Shown: positions 35,893 through 47,250 of the stretch, one piece after another
Numbering within the stretch: position 1 is the first letter of the stretch
Layout of the letters: each line of letters opens with the position of its first letter
Assembly (NCBI GenBank): GCA_951230915.1
Contig: OX579641.1
Coordinates: forward strand, 9,424,001 to 9,488,000
DNA from: Antitrichia curtipendula
Lineage: Eukaryota > Streptophyta > Bryopsida > Hypnales > Leucodontaceae
Reading direction: 5' to 3'
Length of the DNA stretch: 64,000 bases
Program-made: the position numbers and the translations under genes
Notes under the pieces: generated by a model
What the model was told of the DNA's origin: nothing
The model's database searches: none
The model's input: the letters and a program-made list of their open reading frames with translations, nothing else

Positions 35893-37520
35893 GGCGCAAG
35901 CATGACCCGCCGACCTCTGCAATTCTCGACACCCGTTCGATCCTCACTCACGCCATCATTTCCTCGTTGCTTCTTCGACACCGCCAAAATATCTCTCGGT
36001 CACACATTTTCAAGCCGAAAGAATCTGATGCTTCCCTACTATCAGCAATTCAAGCGACGAAAAATCTCCTCTACCCTAGGAAATCCCAACACTCACACCC
36101 TTTCACACACTTGCACAGTGCGAGAAGAATCTCCGAGAATCTTTCTTTCCATGCCTACGAACCAAGATTTTCTTCGCGCCGCCAATTTCGCTACACTCCT
36201 TCTCATGATTCAGTCACATCTCCCTGCTCCCCAGAATGTGAATCTTGCCACATGCTCGAGTCTTATACACATGATCATCCTCATGCAAATTCTCCAAGCC
36301 CCAGGATTCGATCGTAACCATGTGCTTGGAAGGAGCCTGCCCTTGCACTCATTCACTCACTGCTTTGTCATTCCAACACTACCTACGTCGACACTTTCTC
36401 AGTGAGGAAATACGCGGACGCTCTAGCACTGTATATCCATATCCACCCCACAAGCTTTTGAGCAAGTCTCCGCCGGTTGAACTTTTGACGAGCAAGTCTC
36501 CGTCAGGTAAGCTTTTGATGAGCAATCAACGTCAGCTGAGCTATTGCGAAGCTAGTTTCCGAGCTACAAAGGTAGAGACAGAGGCGTGGCGACAAAGCAC
36601 ATGAGCACGTCAATGGATGCGACGTAGCTCGCTGCAAATCTGCAGTGATGAGAATTGTTCATTCCAAAAGAAGAAGAACGCAACGGGGCTCTCATCACTC
36701 CCTCACATTGGGTTCCTTGGCCCGCCAATGACGCAGTAAAAGCATCACTCCAGATAAAGCAAAATCCATGGGAGCATATCATGAGCACTTGTCAGTCAGG
36801 TGGGGCCTGGGTCAGCAATTTGCACGGCTGGCTGGCTCCTCCGCAGAATCTGCATCACGGCGGAACTGGACTGGATGCACGCACAAACCCACGGCCAGTT
36901 TGGCCACTCTCGCCACCATCGCTCCACCGAACCCCCCCAAAAAAAACATCTAAAGAAAGCCGAAAACAAAACAAACAACAAGAACAGCAACAGAAAGTAA
37001 CCCAAATCGATTATAAAAACCGCAAATTTTGTAAGAATTTTCTGGTAAAACTTCGCTCCGATTGGTACGGAGCGGAAGATTCCCTCTTTCTTTAGCGCTA
37101 ATTTGGTAGTCATTGTACCAGGCCACCGAAAACCTAGAAGAAAAAAAACACGATACAAGACGAAAAACAAGCAAGAACAAAGTACAGAAATTGAAAAAAA
37201 ATTCGAAAAAATTCGAGAAAAAATCGTAAGAAATTCGTATAAAATTGGTGATGAGTTGACGAATCTCTCTGTAATTGGTGGACATTTCTTTCATGTCATG
37301 CTTTTTCTGGAACCGGATGGAGTGAGTGGAGGACGGCGCGGCGCAGTCGGAAACTCTCAGAGGGAGAAGCCGGACGGAAATTGGGATTTGTACTTGAGAG
37401 CCCGACCGCTTGACTATGATTTTTAGGATGAATGTGTGATGATTGCGTCTCTGTTCGTTGGGTTGCTTTTGGTGAAAAAGGCGACGGGTTACGGTATCTT
37501 TTTAGGTGAGGTACAGTGTA
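35893..37520. other. ET-like upstream region
   Basis: Mixed-composition sequence upstream of the ET-like start. Long frames here on either strand (for example 35902-36405) are Ser/Thr/His-rich with no domain and are probably chance. The composition falls into AT-rich repeats after 37430. A short tandem repeat is annotated separately. Confidence 0.35.
36448..36565. repeat. Degenerate tandem repeat of 28-29 bp
   Basis: About four units built on AGCTTTTGA-GAGCAAGTCTCCGTC. The last unit is the most diverged. It lies about 600 bases upstream of the ET-like start. Confidence 0.6.
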
Positions 37521-38416
37521 AGGTAAAACAGCCCATTGTGGTCAGAATTAGGAGTTTGACCTCCTGTGGAGTGGTTGCTGAAAGTTTTCAAATTTTTTTC
37601 CCATAGTAAGGTAAACCAGCCCATTGTGGTCAGAATTTCGAGTCTGCCCTCGTGCCATTGCTGAAAATTTTCAAATTTTTTCTCACTTAAACATAAGTGT
37701 GAGAAATAATGAGAGCAATTTTCAAACAAAGTGTGAATTAGTTATGTATTTTTGAAGTGATCTTCCCAACACGTTCTATAGGCTACCCCATAACCAACAA
37801 AAAGTGTATCCAATATGCTCATCTTAATCACCTAAAGTAGTCACAATAATTTCTAATGTGGAATGCCATGAAAAATCACTTCCTACAATGATTTACACTG
37901 AAAAATTGGGTGTTCCTAATGAGGTCACTAATCACTCCATAGGTGTCAGGTTAGATATTGATTGTGGTCTGAAAAACCATCATGGGGTCATAAGATGTCC
38001 ACTATGGGTCATCTGACCTTAATGGGTTGGTTTACCTTAGTGCAAGTGTGAGAAACAAAGAGCAATTGAAATTATATTTTTTTGACAAAGTATGAATTTG
38101 CTATTAGTTTTTGAAGTGTTCAATGCATCATGGCCAAAAGAGTATGTAGACTACTTTAGAACCAATGAAATCTGAATCCATCATGCTCATTTTGCTCACC
38201 TAAAATAGTCATAGTATTTTCTAATGAGAAAAGGCCTAGAAAGCCAATTCTTACAATGAATTCTCATTGAAAAATTGGAAGTTCCTAATGAAATCACTAA
38301 TTACTCCATTAATGTCATGCATTTAAATCAAAATCTAAAAATCTAAAAAAATCATGATGGGGTCATTCCCTAAGTGTCCACTATGGGTCATTTGACCACA
38401 ATGGGTTGCTTTACCT
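37521..38416. mobile_element. AGGT-type MITE, family b, outer copy
   Basis: Left end AGGTAAAACAGCCCATT after TA (37519-37520); the right end reads AGGTAAAGCAACCCATT on the other strand, before TA (38417-38418). It is 896 bp only because another copy of its own family sits inside at 37609-38037; without it the length is about 465 bp. Non-coding. Confidence 0.8.
37609..38037. mobile_element. AGGT-type MITE, family b, inner copy
   Basis: A 429-bp element with ends AGGTAAACCAGCCCATT and, on the other strand, AGGTAAACCAACCCATT. TA flanks it (37607-37608 and 38038-38039). Outside those TAs the outer copy's sequence is continuous when compared with other b copies. Its length is identical to the copy at 43520-43948. 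Confidence 0.85.
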
Positions 38417-38419
38417 TAA

Positions 38420-39065
38420 CCCCAAAAGGACCCTGAGGACAGAATGTGTCCTTGACCAATTTTTGAAGTTAAATAAAACCTTACCGAACTACTATTTTTT
38501 GTAATTTATATTTTTGATAAATTATTTTTGAAGTTTAATTTTAGCTTCAAAAATCTGATTTTGAAAATGATTGATTATGATTTTTCTATTCAAAATTTTA
38601 TGCACGGGTGTCCATTGCAATCTTGACTTTTGTAGTGTTGAGGGCTCTTGGGAATGAGCCTCAAATACACTAGATCTTTGAAAAAAAATCACATTAGAAA
38701 TTCATCCAAAAAAATTGTAGAGTAGATTTTGAGAAGTCATAAATTGATTGGGGTTATGCATGTTAGGCCCTTCAAACTCATATTTTTTTGGTGACCAACT
38801 TTTTAGATTTGACATGTGAAAAGAGGATTGAAAGACTTCAAAGCACTTTCACAGTTTTAACACCCTCATGATCAAACATTATAATCTTTCAATCCGTAAG
38901 AGATATTGTTGTGTTTTCTTTTTTAATGTGATGTCTAACATGTCTAGTTTGATTTTATACGGTTACAATTCAAAAAAAATTGATACAGCTTATCAAAATG
39001 TTGGCTTTTAATTCAATTTAGAACAAATTCCTAGAAGCTCAGGAATTTTCAGGGTCATTTGGGGG
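38420..39065. mobile_element. CCCC/TTAA-type element, family C
   Basis: TTAA (38416-38419) precedes CCCCAAAAGGACCCTGA, and TTAA (39066-39069) follows an end whose complement is CCCCCAAATGACCCTGA. It is 646 bp with no coding content. The left TTAA overlaps the last base and the flanking TA of the family b element, so C used the target formed there. Interior sequence differs from families A and B. Confidence 0.7.
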
Positions 39066-39132
39066 TTAAGCTTAATGGATGCTAGTGGTAGTCTCTAGAA
39101 GCTCCGAAAAAGTTAAAAAATAGCAGTCTCTA

Positions 39133-39445
39133 AGGTAGGAGGTCCATAAACCGCTCATCTAAGAGCTGAAGCTGACTTTTGGGGAGGTAGAACTTCTTAA
39201 AATATTTTTCAGTAAATTTTCCTTGAAAGGCAAGAGAAATTGACATCTAACCCAAGTTGTTTCGTATTTTTTGAAGCTTTGTGGAATTAGTTATGAATTT
39301 CTGAAGTTACAAAAAAGTGCATTTTTGTGGGCTCTAAAACCGACCACCTCCTCAATTGCACACCTCTTGTACATTGGAAAGTGCAAAATGTACCTCTACA
39401 GCTTGATTGGTTTTAGAACCCGCTCCATTTTAGGACCTCCTACTT
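39133..39445. mobile_element. AGGT-type MITE, family g
   Basis: Left end AGGTAGGAGGTCCATAA; the right end reads AAGTAGGAGGTCCTAAA on the other strand. TA flanks it (39131-39132 and 39446-39447). 313 bp, non-coding. Confidence 0.65.
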
Positions 39446-39656
39446 TATAGCAAAGGCTTTAGCACCTGGGGTGTGGTCAATTGATCTAGCAGGTGAAATA
39501 TTCAGGGCTGTTCTGAGTGGATTGCAGCGGTCATGATAACAGGAAATGCTACTTTAGAATTGGTGCAGAAAATCATTTTTATTTGTTTTTTCTTGTTTTT
39601 GGGTAGATGTTCACTTTCAGTGAGATGCTGTATGCTTTTCGGTGTCATGATTATTA

Positions 39657-40029
39657 GTGGTAGTCACAGCTTGTTCACCGTGATGGTGAACAATGAACAA
39701 TGAACAATGGAAAGTGCTTTGAGGGGCCAATGAGAAGTGACGAATATTGAATAAGCCGTGACCACCCTTTTTGTTCAAATGTTGAGAATGAACAATGGAG
39801 GATGGATAATGGCGAGATGGACGGATGTAATTGAAAGTTAAGAGAACAAAGGAATATTCATAGCGGAACATTGATTGTTCACTCCCAACATCCACCTCCG
39901 GAGGTGGATGTTGGGAGTGAACAATCAATGTTCCGCTATGAATATTCCGTCGAAAGCAAGCCAACCCTACGCCGCCACCACTTCAATGTTCATTGTTCAC
40001 CATCACGGTGAACAAGCTGTGACTACCAC
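39657..40029. mobile_element. Inverted-repeat element with a perfect central palindrome
   Basis: The outer arms are identical over 43 bases, beginning GTGGTAGTCACAGCTTG on each strand, with TA on both sides (39655-39656 and 40030-40031). The arms contain repeated GAACAATG units. A perfect 98-bp palindrome lies inside at 39851-39948. The segments between arms and palindrome are unequal (about 148 and 37 bases) and unrelated. No coding content; the superfamily is not recognised. Confidence 0.7.
39851..39948. repeat. Perfect 98-bp palindrome
   Basis: The arms 39851-39899 and 39900-39948 are exact reverse complements with no spacer; the centre reads CCACCTCCGGAGGTGG. Pairing stops at the next base on both sides. 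Confidence 0.97.
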
Positions 40030-40109
40030 TATTGTGTACCAAAGCAATTTCAATAGTTTTGGACCTTTTCCTACTTACCCAGTGGACACTTCTCAACCAG
40101 TGTACAGTA

Positions 40110-40793
40110 CAGTACCCTTGCATAATGATACAGAAATCCACTTTTGCCAGTCAAAAGAATTTTGCATATTATAAAATTTTATTGGGAATTTTCTTTTTTG
40201 CATAAAGAATACTAAATTATTGTGCAACTCCGGTGAATCATTCTAGATTTGGGTTTAAAAAAAGCAAAACTCCATTTTTGGTAAATTTTTTCTTTTGAAA
40301 TTCATGATTTTGACATGATGATTGATTGAAAAAACATTGGTGAAGAATTTTTTTTTAATTTGGTTACGTAGATATGTAGGAAATTCCTATACACACATCT
40401 TTCATATGAAAAAACACCCCATTGAGTAACAAAAATATGATCTATAAAGAGTTTAATGTGAGATTTTATATGAGTAAATTTTATAAAATAAATATCTCCT
40501 TGATTTAACTAGATTTTGCGTATAGAGGTTTCCTACATATCTATGCAATCAAATTAAAAAAATTCTTCACCAATGTTTTTCAATCAGTTATCATGTAAAA
40601 CCATGAATTTGAAAAGAAAAAATTCACCAAAAATGAAATTTTGCTTTCTTGAAACTCGCATTTGGTATGCTTCACTGGAATTGCACAAGAATTTAATATT
40701 ATTTATGCAAAAAAAATACCAATCAAATTTTATAGTATACAAATTATTTTGAATGGCAAAAGTGGATTTCCATATTATTATGCAAGGGTACTG
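40110..40793. mobile_element. Long-armed foldback element, Tc1/pogo-like termini
   Basis: The ends read CAGTACCCTTGCATAAT on both strands and are flanked by TA (40108-40109 and 40794-40795). The arms are about 290 bases with scattered differences and face each other across a loop of about 100 bases. CAGT-type ends with TA targets suggest a Tc1/mariner-pogo relative. No transposase frame is present. Confidence 0.75.
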
Positions 40794-41285
40794 TACATTA
40801 CAGAATGAATTTTCCGTGGCATTGATTTCCTTAGAAAGAGTTGAGCTCACCGTTTTAAATAATAAATTAGTTACGTTCAAGGCGTGACAAACGTGATTCC
40901 TCAATTAGATTTTTGTAAATTACATTTTCAAATTATAATGTTTGATTTGTGGTGGTTCATATATCAACGTGATTTCTCAACGGACAAAAAATAACCCTCT
41001 CAACAGTAAGGGAATAAGGATTGGATTGTTGTATTGAATAGGAAATAGGCGACATTATTTGAGAGGTGTATACTAGTGTTGGGCATGGGGGTTAGTGAAA
41101 TTTAGGTATTTTTGTTTTGAAATATAGTTATTCCACCCCAGACTTGGTTGGTTTCAAATTTATCATACTATCTTTGATACATGTATTGCAGGAGTAACAT
41201 TCAATTAAAATACTATGGTTGTTAACCAATCTTGGAGGTTTCATTACTATGAGTGCAATTCAAAATGTTGTAAGAATATCATTAA

Positions 41286-42220
41286 CCCCTAAAGGTTTTT
41301 GACTATGTTTTCACCAAAATCGCTCCAGAACTGCCATTTCTAATACTAGTGCCAAATTTTAGAAAAAAAATATTTTTGGACACCTGTAGCCACAGGATCT
41401 TGTAGTAAACTTGTTTAAGAAGATGTGGAAAAAATTTCAGAATTTTCCACCAAGTGGATTGCAAGATAATAGCGTTTGAATTAACAAAAATCCTTTTTTT
41501 GTCCCTGCGAAAAAACGGGCAGCTGCCCTCCACAAGGTCACATTTGTATGAAAATATGTCCAAAATGATGGTTACTCTTTGGATTTATTCTTCAAGGCAA
41601 GTTGGCTACATGCTTGAAAAATTTCAGATCATTTGGAATTGCACAACATATAGGAAAAAAATAGTAAGTAGGAAGAGGTAGAGAATGATTCAAAGCACTA
41701 AATTGTCAAGAATTTATTTATGAAATTGAAAAATGACAATCCCAACGATTGTAGTGTTGTAATAAACAATCTACACCCAATGTTTTTATTTTTTTTCAAA
41801 AATATTGAAAATCGAGTTAAATAAAGGACTTCAAAGTTTATTTTAGAGTAGAGATTCCATAACTACCCTCAAACTAAGAATCCTCATAACTTTTGACTCA
41901 TTGATAGGAATGGAATGATTCAAAGCCTCCCACGTACATATAAATCTAAAGAACCAATTTCAAATTTTAGTTTTTCTTAAAAGTGATTTTTAAAGAAGTT
42001 TTTTTTGCTGCCCCGGCTGCCCGCCGAACAATGAAAATGACATATCATGCAGTAACTTTTTAACCATGTAGTCAAAAGTTACGAAAATTGTTGGACCTTA
42101 AAGCTACTCCTCGGGCACATCTTATGTGAAAATTTCAAAGAAAAAAAAGAAAAATTCCGGTCATAGTGAGTTGCCCAAAATCGCTATGTTGTCAAAAAAC
42201 GGTGTTTGGTCTTTTAGGGG
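41286..42220. mobile_element. CCCC/TTAA-type MITE, family A copy 1
   Basis: 935 bp. CCCCTAAAGGTTTTTGAC after TTAA (41282-41285); the right end TCTTTTAGGGG precedes TTAA (42221-42224). It has no conserved frame. It is the uninterrupted reference for copy 2 (43347-45650): its GGACCTTAAAGCT at 42093-42105 is the empty site of the family B insertion there. Confidence 0.85.
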
Positions 42221-42224
42221 TTAA

Positions 42225-43342
42225 CGTAGTTCAAAAACTTGGAATCTATTAGTAGCTACAACAATTGTTCCAAGTATAATTGCTACAATTTTATGAATTC
42301 CAATCAAAGTGGAAAAATTACAATAAGTAAAATTAATATGTGTAACGCTCGAGGTTCTACAAAAATATAAGATCATGAAGTTCATTCATTTTTGTAATGT
42401 TGTGGTAGATTCTTGAGTTATATATGCAACAAACATAATTTATGAGTATGTTTATGTACTAGCTTGAATGTTAGAACACATGAATTACAAATACCCATCA
42501 ACCATTCAACAATTGGGCAGTCTTGGCTAATACCATTGAGCATACTGAGTCTAACATTAGATGAGATTCCAAAGTCCTCAAGGGCTGTGAATTCCCGCAC
42601 TACTGGGAACGTGGGAACTGTGCTAAATCAACCCAAAATCAACAGTATAATGTGGTAGAACTAGTGTCACATCAGAAAATATTTAAATTATATATATATT
42701 AAATTTAATATTTTTCAATTATTTTAATTTTAATATTTTAATATTTTTAAAAATATTTAAAAATTCTGGATAGCAGTGGCTAGTTCCTAACATTGGGGAC
42801 AGGCCTGAAACGGCCCGTCAGAGGAACTAAAAAAGCATCTAATGTATGCATTTTCAAAAGTTGAAACTCATAACAATACATTGATGTCTATAAAGCATTC
42901 CTAATTTTATTGATACCTTTGTTTCTTTGTTCACGTACATGGTCAACGACTTGGTGAAAAATAAGTTAAAATAGATGTCAAATTTGTTGAATTTTTTTTT
43001 AAACAAAAGAAATTTCATTGAGAAAAGAAAATTTCTTGCAAAAGAATTTAAGCATATACCAAACCTTATATTTTAGAGATTCATAAACAAATATTTCTAC
43101 AAGTGTTTGCCAACCCCCGCCCTTTAGATTTGGAATTTGAAGGGTGGTTTTGTTTACTAGACTAAAAGTTAACTATCTAGTAACTAAGAGTTAACTATCT
43201 GAGTAACTAGGAGGCTATATGGTAAGTTTCATTAACTTTAGTTGTATTTTAATCCAAAAATAAACAACATATTTGAAGCAAGTAGAAAAAATGACGCACT
43301 TCAAGTAAATAAAGATAATACATCTGTTGATAATTAAACCCT
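42225..43342. other. AT-rich intergenic DNA
   Basis: Includes a very AT-rich core at about 42680-42765. I see no gene or clean element. Confidence 0.4.
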
Positions 43343-43519
43343 TTAACCCCTAAAGGTTTTTTACTATATTTCCATCCAAAATGCTCCAAAACTGCCATTT
43401 CTAATACAAGTACCAAATTTTAGAGAGAAAAGCATTTTTGGAAAAATTGTAACTATGTGATCTTGTAGTACGTGGGTTTGAGAAGATGTGGAAAAAATTT
43501 CAGAAAATTCCACTGTATA

Positions 43520-43948
43520 AGGTAAACCAACCCATTGGGGTGAGAATTTTGAATCTGCCCTCATGTCATTGCTGAAAATTTTGAAATTTTTTCTCACTCA
43601 AAGATAAGTGTGAGAAATAGTGAGAGCAATTTTCAGACAAAGTGTGAATTAGTTATGTATCTTTGAAGTGATCTTCCGAACACGGTCTACAGGCTGCCCC
43701 ATAATCAACAAAAAGTGTATCCAATATGCTCATCTTAATCACCTAAAGTGGTCACAATAATTTCTGATGTGGAATGCCATGAAAAATCAGTTCCTACAGT
43801 GATTTACACTGAAAAATTGGGTGTTCCTAATGAGGTCACTAATCACTCCATAGGTGTCAGGTTAGATATTGAATGTGATCTGAAAAACCATCATGGGGTC
43901 ATAAGATGTCTACTATGGGCCATCTGACCGTAATGGGTTGGTTTACCT
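43520..43948. mobile_element. AGGT-type MITE, family b copy 3, nested
   Basis: 429 bp, ends AGGTAAACCAACCCATT on both strands, TA on each side (43518-43519 and 43949-43950). The host sequence closes up when compared with family A copy 3 (CCATATAGATTGCAAG near 62929), which shows that only TA was duplicated. Confidence 0.88.
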
Positions 43949-44614
43949 TAGATTGTAAGATATTAACGTTTGAAGTGACAAAAATCCTTTGGGGGGTCCT
44001 GCAAAAAAAACAAGTAGCTGCACTTTAAAAGGTCACATTTGTATGAATTTTTTGTAAAATGATGATTAATTTTTGAATTCATTCTTCAAGGCAAGTTGGC
44101 TACATGCTTGAAAAATTTCAGATCATTTGGAATTATACAACATATAGTAAAAAAATAATAAATAGAAAGAAATAGAGAATGATAGAAATAGAGAATGATT
44201 GAAAATACTAAATTATTAACAATTTATTTATGGAATTGAAAAATGCCAATCCCAATGATTATAATATTGTAATAAACAATCTACACCTAATGTTTTAATT
44301 TTTCCAAGAATACTGAAAATTGAGTTTAATAAAGGACTTCAAAGTTTGTCTTTGGGTAGAGTTGATTCCATAACTATCCGCAAACTAAAACTCCTCATAA
44401 CTTTCATCTCATTAATCAAAATGGAAAGATTAAAAGCTTTCTAAGTATGTATAAATCTAAATATCCAATTTCAAATTTTTTCTCAAATTTTAAATGTGAT
44501 TTTCAAAGAAGTTTTTTTAGTTGCCCAAGCTACTTGCTTATCATTGAAAACTACATATCATACAATAACTTTTTTACTATGTCGTCCAAATTTATGAAAA
44601 TTATTGGGCCTTAA

Positions 44615-45529
44615 CCCCTAAAGCCCCGTTTGTCTCCTCGGGGGACAATTTGGGTCCGGGTAGGTTCCTGTGACCTCAATTTGTAGAGAATTTTTTTGGG
44701 ATTTTTTGAGGTTGTGCGGTTCTGCGAGAGCTTTGTGGATATATAATTTTTATTTCAATTGGTGCCCGAGAAAAAAAATTATGCCAAAAATAGAGTTTGG
44801 CGGGCAGCACAAAAAAATCGCGAAAAGTCAAAATAAATTTCTTAAATACTTTTTTCAAAATCCGTGTCTTTTTGTCTACATTTGAAGCTTTGATTCATTC
44901 TATTTGGACTAATAATGAAAAAGTTATGGACAATCTTAGTTTTTCAGGCAATCTAAGCATCTTCTTGAAAAAATAACTTTTAGGCTTCATTTTTGAATGC
45001 AATTTTTACAATTTTCAGAAAAAAATTGTTAGACAAGGTTGAATTTGCTTGCTAGAACAATCTCACCGTTGGGATTATGGTATTTCAATTTTGTCTTAGA
45101 GCTATTAACGATTTAGTTATTCCTTCAATCTTGAACTTACTTCTATTTAACAATTTTTTAATGAGTGAAAATTTAATGTTTTTTTCTTGAATTTTTTTTT
45201 CTAGATTCTCAACTGAATTATTCAACATATAAACTTAGAAAATGAAAATCAGCAATACAAAAAATTTAAGTTAAATAGGTTCAAAGCCCAAAAATCTAGT
45301 CAAGCAAGGTGCAAAAAAACTTGTTTTGTTCACTTTGAATGCAAATATCTTGCAATCTATTTGATCAAAGTTTCTGAAATTTCTTGCACACATTCTCATA
45401 CTAGTCTAGTATAAGATCCTACGGTTAGATATGCAAAAAAAACACAATTTTTATAGTTTTTTGCTCTTTACAATAGAAGTGGCAGTTTTGAGTGTGTTTT
45501 GATGGAAAAAGGCCTCTAGGCTTTAGGGG
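44615..45529. mobile_element. CCCC/TTAA-type MITE, family B copy 1, nested
   Basis: 915 bp. CCCCTAAAGCCCCG after TTAA (44611-44614); the right end GGCTTTAGGGG precedes TTAA (45530-45533). The uninterrupted family A copy 1 has a single TTAA at the same point, so TTAA was duplicated on insertion. No transposase frame. Confidence 0.88.
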
Positions 45530-45654
45530 TTAAAGCTAAGCTTGGATACATGTTGTGTAAAACTTTCTAAGAAAAAAAATAAAAATTCCATTCGTAGTGA
45601 GTTGCACAAAGTTGCAATGTTGCAAAAAGACGCAATTTAGGGCTTTAGGGAGTA

Positions 45655-46696
45655 ATCCTATTAACCATGCAATAATTTTATTTCATGAAGCAAAATGTTC
45701 AAAATAAATCTTAGACAATTTTTTTCTAATCCAAGTATAGTGAAACTTTAGACAACCATAAAATAATGAATGTCATGTATTATAGATATAGATTGTATTT
45801 TTGGTGAATAGTCAAAGTAAAATCATTTGAAATTAAATTTGAAAATTTTGTACAAATGTTCTTCCATATTTTGACCCTATAAATCATTATTATTCAACTA
45901 TTAATGAAGCAAAATGTAATCTTCTTTTTAATGAAAACTTCCAAAAAATTGAATGAGCTTGTATTGAAGCCCATCTAAGTTTTAACCAAGACCAACTTTG
46001 AAAGAGGAAATTTACCTTTGTTAAATTTTTATTAAAATAATTTTAAAAATGGAATAGTAGATAAAAAGACACAAATTATTTTAATATACAAAATGAATTA
46101 TAAATAAATTTGCACCTAAAAATATCTCTTCAATTTTCAAGGGACTATTTTATTTCTATTAAAATGATGAAATTGTGGGTGAAAGGACACTCAAATTATT
46201 TGAAGCAATTGATAATCACGGTTGCCTTCATTTCATAGCTTTAGTCATATAACATCATGATTCTATTGATTTTATGCCTATGTTGTGACTTCATTTTATG
46301 GCTTTAGTTGTTTGGCCTCAAATTATCAAGGCCAAGTTGTGACTCTTTTCACCTACTATATTACACCCTATATTCGTCAAAATAGGAATACATATGACAG
46401 AATATCAACTAAATCCATTATAATATGAAGGTCATCACTGAATTTTAATAGTTTAAATTTATGAATATGATACATTCTTTATTTTCTATAAAAAAATAGT
46501 TTTCAATCAAATATTTTATTTTTTACTATACTCTTAGTAATATGAAGGATTGCCCCAATTTTATTAATACCATCAATAATGACATACTTAACAGACATGG
46601 ATTTGTGTTATTGGTAGTTTAGGACTTTTTTGTTTTCTTTGCTAAATTTTTGAACTCATTCTCCCAAAATTTTTTTTTTTTTTTAAATTGGAAGTT
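45655..46696. other. AT-rich intergenic DNA
   Basis: I see no gene, RNA gene or clean element in this roughly 1 kb. Confidence 0.4.
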
Positions 46697-46700
46697 TTAA

Positions 46701-47250
46701 CCCTAAAAGATCCAATAGCATTTTTTGGTAATATAGTGTTTTTGATCATTAGTTTATAAGAAGAACCCAAGCAACCTAATAAACTTAAAAGAATCACTTT
46801 TTAAAGAAATAAAAACTTGAAATTATTTTTTTAAATTCATATTTATGTGGAAAGCTTTTAATCATCTCATTTTGATTAATGAGGTGGAAGTTACGAAGAG
46901 TTTACTTTGCGGGCAATTCTAGAATCTCTACTCTAAAATGGATTTTGAAGTCCTTCATATTTATCTCAATTTTCATTATTTTTGGAAAAAAACACAAAAA
47001 TCATAGAATGTAGATTGTTTATTACAACATTATAACCATAAATTTTCAGTTCTATAACTAAATTCTTAAAATTTTAGTATTTTAAATCATTTTTTATTTT
47101 TTTATGTTTCCTATTATTTTCAAGTATGGATATAAAATATTTTTGATGAAACTTTTTATATTTATTTTCAACTTATTTCTTTAACATATTGTAAAGATTT
47201 GCAAGTTGTAGGATCTACACATTTCTGAGTAATATTTTTGAAAGATGAAA
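46701..47250. mobile_element. CCCC/TTAA-type MITE, family A fragment, inverted
   Basis: TTAA (46697-46700) precedes CCCTAAAAGATCC, and the order of shared stretches is the reverse of copy 1 ('GAATCTCTACTCTAAAATGG' near 46920; 'TTTATTACAACATTATA' near 47018). The other end is lost near 47250. Confidence 0.6.

Larger units (their letters stand above)
43347..45650. mobile_element. CCCC/TTAA-type MITE, family A copy 2, twice interrupted
   Basis: It starts CCCCTAAAGGTTTTTT after TTAA (43343-43346) and ends GGCTTTAGGG followed by AGTAA, a decayed GTTAA. Two elements lie inside: a family b MITE at 43520-43948 and a family B element at 44615-45529. Removing both with their duplications leaves about 950 bp, like copy 1. 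Non-coding. Confidence 0.8.

Noticed and set aside
35430..36317. A plus-strand open frame of 295 codons
   Set aside because: It is antisense to exons 1-2 of the ET-like gene and its upstream region, with no domain and a composition typical of a shadow frame.
41303..41563. An 86-codon minus-strand frame in family A copy 1, with a similar tail in copy 2
   Set aside because: The similarity is due to shared repeat DNA; the frame is not kept in copy 3 and shows no transposase motif.
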